A DNA stretch of 25,181 bases from Comamonadaceae bacterium (GTDB taxonomy: Bacteria > Pseudomonadota > Gammaproteobacteria > Burkholderiales > Burkholderiaceae_C), in the NCBI GenBank assembly GCA_947371775.1, contig CANBQX010000010.1:1-25181 (forward strand), given 5' to 3'. The notes beneath the pieces were generated by a model that did not search any database, was not told the origin of the DNA, and saw only the letters and a list, made by a program, of their open reading frames with translations. Each line of letters opens with the position of its first letter. Position 1 is the stretch's first letter. A program made the position numbers and the translations under genes. Below, in pieces: positions 21,941 through 25,181 of this stretch.

Positions 21941-21983
21941 AACGAATCTGCCCATTGTGCCGCAGCTTTTTACCGAGGTCGCC

Positions 21984-23219
21984 ATGTCCCACCCATCCGC
22001 TGATTCCGCACCCCGCACCGACTTTTATTCGCACATTGCGAGCGAACTGGCCTCCATCCGCTCCGCAGGTCTGTACAAGGCCGAGCGCATCATCACCGGC
22101 GCGCAAAGTGCGCACATCCCCACCCGTACCGCAGACGGCGGCCAGCGTGAAGTGCTCAATCTGTGTGCCAACAATTACCTGGGCCTGTCCTCGCACCCTG
22201 CGGTGATCGAAGCGGCGCACCAGACGCTGCGCACCCATGGCTACGGTCTGAGTTCGGTGCGCTTTATTTGCGGCACGCAAGACTTGCATAAAACCTTGGA
22301 GGCGCGTCTGTCGCGCTTTTTGGGAACCGAGGACACCATCCTCTACGCTGCCGCCTTTGACGCCAATGGCGGCTTGTTCGAACCCCTGCTGGGCGAGCAG
22401 GACGCCGTGATCAGCGACGAACTCAACCACGCCTCCATCATTGACGGCATACGCCTGTGCAAAGCCAAGCGCTACCGCTACAAGAACAACGACATGGCCG
22501 ACCTAGAGCGCTGTCTGGCACAGGCCCGCGCCGACGGTGCACGCTTCACGCTGGTGTTCACCGATGGCGTTTTTTCCATGGACGGCACCGTGGCCAGGTT
22601 GGACGCGATCCGCACCCTGTGCGACGCCTATGGTGCCTTGCTTGGCGTGGACGAGTGCCACGCCACCGGCTTTGTCGGCCCCACCGGGCGCGGCACGCCC
22701 GAGTACCGGGGCGTGTGGGGCAAGGTCGACATCATCACCGGCACCCTGGGCAAGGCGCTGGGCGGTGCATCGGGGGGCTTTACCAGCGGGCGGCGCGAGG
22801 TGATAGAGCTGCTGCGCCAGCGTTCGCGCCCCTATCTTTTTTCGAACACCGTGGCCCCCATGATCGTGGGCGCGTCGATTGCCGTGCTCGATTTGTTGGA
22901 AGGCTCCACCACCTTGCGCGCGCAACTGGCCGACAACACGGCCTACTTCCGCCAAGCCATGACTGACGCCGGCTTTGCCATTGCGCCCGGCGACCACCCC
23001 ATCGTGCCCATCATGGTGTTTGAGGCGGAGCTGGCGCAGCGCCTGGCCGCGCGCATGCTGGAGCTGGGTGTGTATGTGGTGGGCTTCTTTTTTCCGGTGG
23101 TGCCCCAAGGCAAGGCGCGCATTCGGGTGCAAATGAGTGCCGGCCAGAGCCGCGCGGATTTGGAATTTGCGGTGGCGGCCTTCACCCAGGCCGGACGCGA
23201 ACTCGGTCTGATTGCCTGA
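21984..23219 (+). CDS. kbl: 2-amino-3-ketobutyrate CoA ligase (glycine C-acetyltransferase)
   Basis: A 411-residue PLP enzyme of the alpha-oxoamine synthase family. It splits 2-amino-3-ketobutyrate with CoA into glycine and acetyl-CoA. Motifs: NLCANNYLGLSSHP, GLSSVRFICGTQDLHK, DELNHASIIDGIRL and DECHATGFVG. The PLP lysine, near residue 257, lies in ITGTLGKALGGASGG. I chose the ATG at 21984 (MSHPSADS) with GAGG just upstream; the frame is open further but without conserved residues. tdh follows 10 bp after the stop, giving a complete two-step threonine-to-glycine route. Confidence 0.95.
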   Translation: MSHPSADSAPRTDFYSHIASELASIRSAGLYKAERIITGAQSAHIPTRTADGGQREVLNLCANNYLGLSSHPAVIEAAHQTLRTHGYGLSSVRFICGTQDLHKTLEARLSRFLGTEDTILYAAAFDANGGLFEPLLGEQDAVISDELNHASIIDGIRLCKAKRYRYKNNDMADLERCLAQARADGARFTLVFTDGVFSMDGTVARLDAIRTLCDAYGALLGVDECHATGFVGPTGRGTPEYRGVWGKVDIITGTLGKALGGASGGFTSGRREVIELLRQRSRPYLFSNTVAPMIVGASIAVLDLLEGSTTLRAQLADNTAYFRQAMTDAGFAIAPGDHPIVPIMVFEAELAQRLAARMLELGVYVVGFFFPVVPQGKARIRVQMSAGQSRADLEFAVAAFTQAGRELGLIA

Positions 23220-23229
23220 GGAGCATCCC

Positions 23230-24207
23230 ATGAGCACCCCTTGCATTTTGGTCATTGGCGCCAACGGCCAGATCGGCACCGAGCTGGTAGAGGCGCTCGC
23301 GCAGCGCCATGGCGCGCAGTGCGTCGTCTCCAGCGATATCTCGCCCCAAGCCAGCACGCCAACACGGCTGTTGGGCGTGCGCCACGCGGCGCTGGATGCG
23401 ACCGATGCCGCCGCCCTGCGCAACGTGGTTGAGCGTTTTTCGGTCACCCAGGTCTACTTGCTCGCAGCAGCTCTGTCGGCCCGTGGTGAGCAACACCCGA
23501 TGTGGGCCTGGGACCTGAACATGAAAAGCCTCTTAAACGTGCTGGAGCTGGCACGCAGCCATGCGCTGCGGGTGTTTTGGCCGAGTTCGATTGCGGCCTT
23601 CGGCCCCAGCAGCCCCAAGCTGCTCACACCGCAAGCCACGGTGATGGACCCCAGCAGTGTGTATGGCATCTCCAAACTGGCCGGTGAAGGCTGGTGCGCC
23701 TGGTACCACCGCAACCACGGTGTCGATGTGCGCAGCCTGCGCTACCCCGGCCTGATCAGCTGGAAAACGCCACCAGGCGGCGGTACCACCGATTACGCAG
23801 TGGAGATTTTTCATGCCGCGCTGCAGACCGGGCACTACACCAGCTTCCTGGCCGCCGGCACGGCCCTGCCCATGATGTACATGCCCGACGCAATTCGCGC
23901 GACCTTGGAGCTGATGGACGCACCCGGTGAGTCCATTCACCAACGCGGGGCCTACAACCTGGCGGGCGTGAGCTTTACGCCTGCGCAAATTGCACGCTCC
24001 ATCGCGCAGCAGCTGCCCGGCTTTCGTATCGACTACGCGCCGGACTACCGCCAGGCCATTGCCAACAGCTGGCCGCAATCGATTGACGACAGCGAGGCCC
24101 GCAAGGATTGGGGCTGGTCAGCGCAGTTTGATTTGGATGCCTTGGTGCACGACATGCTGGCCCATCTGCGCCCGATGCTGGCCGCCGCCCCGCGCCTGGC
24201 GGCATGA
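23230..24207 (+). CDS. tdh: L-threonine 3-dehydrogenase, extended SDR type
   Basis: A 325-residue NAD-dependent enzyme of the epimerase/dehydratase (extended SDR) fold. The Rossmann motif GANGQIG is at 10-16, Ser119/Ser120 lie in WPSSIAAFGP, and the catalytic pair YGISK has Tyr145 and Lys149. YPGLISWKTPPGGGTTDYA is typical of the SDR threonine dehydrogenases described from Cupriavidus and Flavobacterium. It oxidises threonine to 2-amino-3-ketobutyrate, the Kbl substrate. This class is unrelated to the zinc-dependent Tdh of E. coli. The ATG at 23230 has GAGGAG at good spacing. Confidence 0.87.
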   Translation: MSTPCILVIGANGQIGTELVEALAQRHGAQCVVSSDISPQASTPTRLLGVRHAALDATDAAALRNVVERFSVTQVYLLAAALSARGEQHPMWAWDLNMKSLLNVLELARSHALRVFWPSSIAAFGPSSPKLLTPQATVMDPSSVYGISKLAGEGWCAWYHRNHGVDVRSLRYPGLISWKTPPGGGTTDYAVEIFHAALQTGHYTSFLAAGTALPMMYMPDAIRATLELMDAPGESIHQRGAYNLAGVSFTPAQIARSIAQQLPGFRIDYAPDYRQAIANSWPQSIDDSEARKDWGWSAQFDLDALVHDMLAHLRPMLAAAPRLAA

Positions 24208-24236
24208 AGCCGCAGGCCCGGGGCCTTGAATAAAGT

Positions 24237-24620
24237 GTGAAGCCCACCGTTACGCCGGATTCTGTGCATGCCGGGTTGCCCCGGCATGTGACCACCATTA
24301 ATCTGGGCCCTTGGTCGCCCAAGAGCTCGGTGCTACCTACCCGCCAACACCGGGGGTCCCGGTCAGGACGCTGCGGCGAACCGCAGCGCTTTGCGCTGGC
24401 CTACTTGGTATTGCTGCGCGTAGAGATTGCCCGTTTCACCCGCTGCGGGTTGCCCCGCGGCGACTCGTCTCTGTTGCTCTGATCCTCACCTTATGCCGCG
24501 CCCTTGCGGGCGTGGGTTTCAGTGGACAGCCGTTAGCTGCTACGCTGCCCTGTGCAGTCCGGACGTTCCTCCAGTGCCTGGTTTCCCAGATTGCACCAGC
24601 GGTGGTCTAGTGGGCTTCAC
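24237..24620 (-). ncRNA. rnpB: RNase P RNA, bacterial type A
   Basis: About 384 nt on the minus strand. P1 is an 11-bp perfect helix: GTGAAGCCCAC (24620-24610) with GTGGGCTTCAC (24247-24237). The 5' core string GGAGGAACGTCCGG lies at 24572-24559, and the 3' core ACAGAATCCGGC at 24265-24254; together they form P4. Further hallmarks read in order are CACAGGGCAG, GAAACGGGCAAT, AGCAATACCAAGTAGGCC and GGGTAGGTAGCACCGAGC. The RNA is the catalytic part of RNase P, which trims tRNA 5' ends. It fills the non-coding stretch between tdh and cysK. No T-run terminator follows; only a 5-bp hairpin (24214-24226) lies downstream. Confidence 0.96.
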
Positions 24621-24626
24621 GCCCCG

Positions 24627-24655
24627 ATTATCGGCGCTGCGGATATCCATATAAC
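24627..24655 (-). promoter_or_regulatory. rnpB promoter
   Basis: Minus-strand GATAAT (24632-24627) ends 6 nt before the predicted RNA 5' end at 24620. A GTTATA -35 candidate (24655-24650) lies 17 bp further upstream. The spacing is right although the -35 is weak. The region also forms the 5' flank of the divergent cysK gene. Confidence 0.6.
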
Positions 24656-24726
24656 CAGGCCGGCGTGGAATCTGCCTCAAAATGGCACCATACCGAACCA
24701 TCCCCCACCCCACCGGAGACATACCC

Positions 24727-25181
24727 ATGAGAGCCGACACCATCCTGCAAACCATTGGCAACACCCCGCACGTGCGCATCAACCGCCTGTTTGGCGCGGG
24801 CGCAAATGTGTGGATCAAGTCCGAGCGCAGCAACCCGGGCGGCTCCATCAAGGACCGCATTGCGCTGGCCATGGTGGAAGACGCCGAAAAGAGCGGTGCG
24901 CTCAAGCCTGGCGCCACCATCATCGAACCCACCTCGGGCAACACCGGCGTGGGCCTGGCCATGGTGGCAGCCGTGAAGGGCTACAAATTGATTTTGGTCA
25001 TGCCTGACAGCATGTCCATCGAGCGCCGCCGCCTGATGCTGGCCTACGGTGCCACCTTCGATTTGACCCCCCGCGAGAAAGGCATGAAAGGCGCCATCGC
25101 CCGCGCGCAAGAGCTGGCAGAACAAACCCCCGGCGCGTGGATTCCCCAACAGTTTGAAAACCCCGCCAATATCGACGTGCA
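24727..25181 (+). CDS. cysK: cysteine synthase A, N-terminal part (runs off the window)
   Basis: The first 151 residues of an O-acetylserine sulfhydrylase, which makes cysteine from O-acetylserine and sulfide with PLP. QTIGNTPHVRINRLF is the usual start, the PLP lysine is Lys42 in NPGGSIKDR, and the phosphate/substrate loop PTSGNTG is at 69-75. MPDSMSIERRRLMLAYGA is typical of CysK-type enzymes; the full C-terminus would be needed to exclude CysM. The ATG at 24727 has GGAG (24714-24717). It is divergent from rnpB with 106 bp between them. Confidence 0.93.
   Translation, partial: MRADTILQTIGNTPHVRINRLFGAGANVWIKSERSNPGGSIKDRIALAMVEDAEKSGALKPGATIIEPTSGNTGVGLAMVAAVKGYKLILVMPDSMSIERRRLMLAYGATFDLTPREKGMKGAIARAQELAEQTPGAWIPQQFENPANIDV

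Noticed and set aside
24214..24226. AGGCC-CGG-GGCCT hairpin between tdh and rnpB as a terminator
   Set aside because: The stem is only 5 bp and no T run follows on either strand; too weak to list.
1..25181. Mobile elements, CRISPR repeats, toxin-antitoxin pairs, phage genes and attachment sites
   Set aside because: I saw no transposase, terminal inverted repeats, regularly spaced repeats or phage-like genes. XerC is the only recombinase, and its gene context is the standard chromosomal one.

Overview
The window is a gene-dense, GC-rich stretch of a bacterial chromosome holding mostly housekeeping genes. Several features suggest a betaproteobacterium of the order Burkholderiales, probably Comamonadaceae (Rhodoferax/Polaromonas-like): the order hrcA/nadK/recN, mutY/mutM next to a TPR protein, lolB, ispE, tRNA-Gln, prs, rplY and pth, the block dapF/DUF484/xerC, and a SAH riboswitch in front of ahcY. 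This placement is inferred from gene content and order, with no database search. I see no insertion sequence, prophage, CRISPR array, toxin-antitoxin pair or other accessory island.

Layout. Positions 1-300 hold the 5' end of ahcY (minus strand) behind a SAH riboswitch and its promoter. hrcA (minus) and nadK (plus) diverge at about 1320, and nadK-recN-rapZ form a tight plus-strand run to 4798. mutM-mutY (4819-6686, minus) is a translationally overlapped 8-oxoguanine repair pair. From 6725 a plus-strand run encodes a TPR protein, LolB and IspE. It is followed by tRNA-Gln(TTG), prs, rplY with a structured leader, a strong terminator, pth and a small secreted protein. A minus-strand run from 16373 down to 12977 encodes RlmI, a glutathione-transferase-like protein, RsmD, CoaD and a 2[4Fe-4S] ferredoxin. 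A small VOC protein stands alone at 16465-16851. dapF-DUF484-xerC run on the minus strand from 19456 to 16868. Divergent from dapF is a coupled pair: an MBL-fold hydrolase and an S4-domain pseudouridine-synthase homologue. The last section has a Xre-cupin regulator divergent from kbl-tdh (threonine to glycine), RNase P RNA (rnpB, minus strand) and the start of cysK.

How the genes work together. Translation and RNA metabolism dominate (tRNA-Gln, rplY, pth, rsmD, rlmI, rnpB, an S4 protein). DNA repair and chromosome maintenance (recN, mutM, mutY, xerC), cofactor and nucleotide supply (nadK, prs, coaD, ispE) and envelope biogenesis (lolB, ispE, dapF, rapZ) follow. SAH recycling, threonine/glycine catabolism and cysteine synthesis link to one-carbon and sulfur metabolism.

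The most interesting signals are regulatory or involve degenerate enzymes. They are: mutually exclusive hairpins in the rplY leader built on a repeated GGAGT; a possible expression platform below the SAH aptamer; -10-like hexamers only 6-8 nt before the start codons at divergent gene pairs; inverted repeats between the Xre-cupin gene and kbl; an extended -10 promoter inside ispE; and a pseudouridine-synthase homologue that has lost the catalytic Asp. I found no clear candidate for a wholly new multi-gene system.
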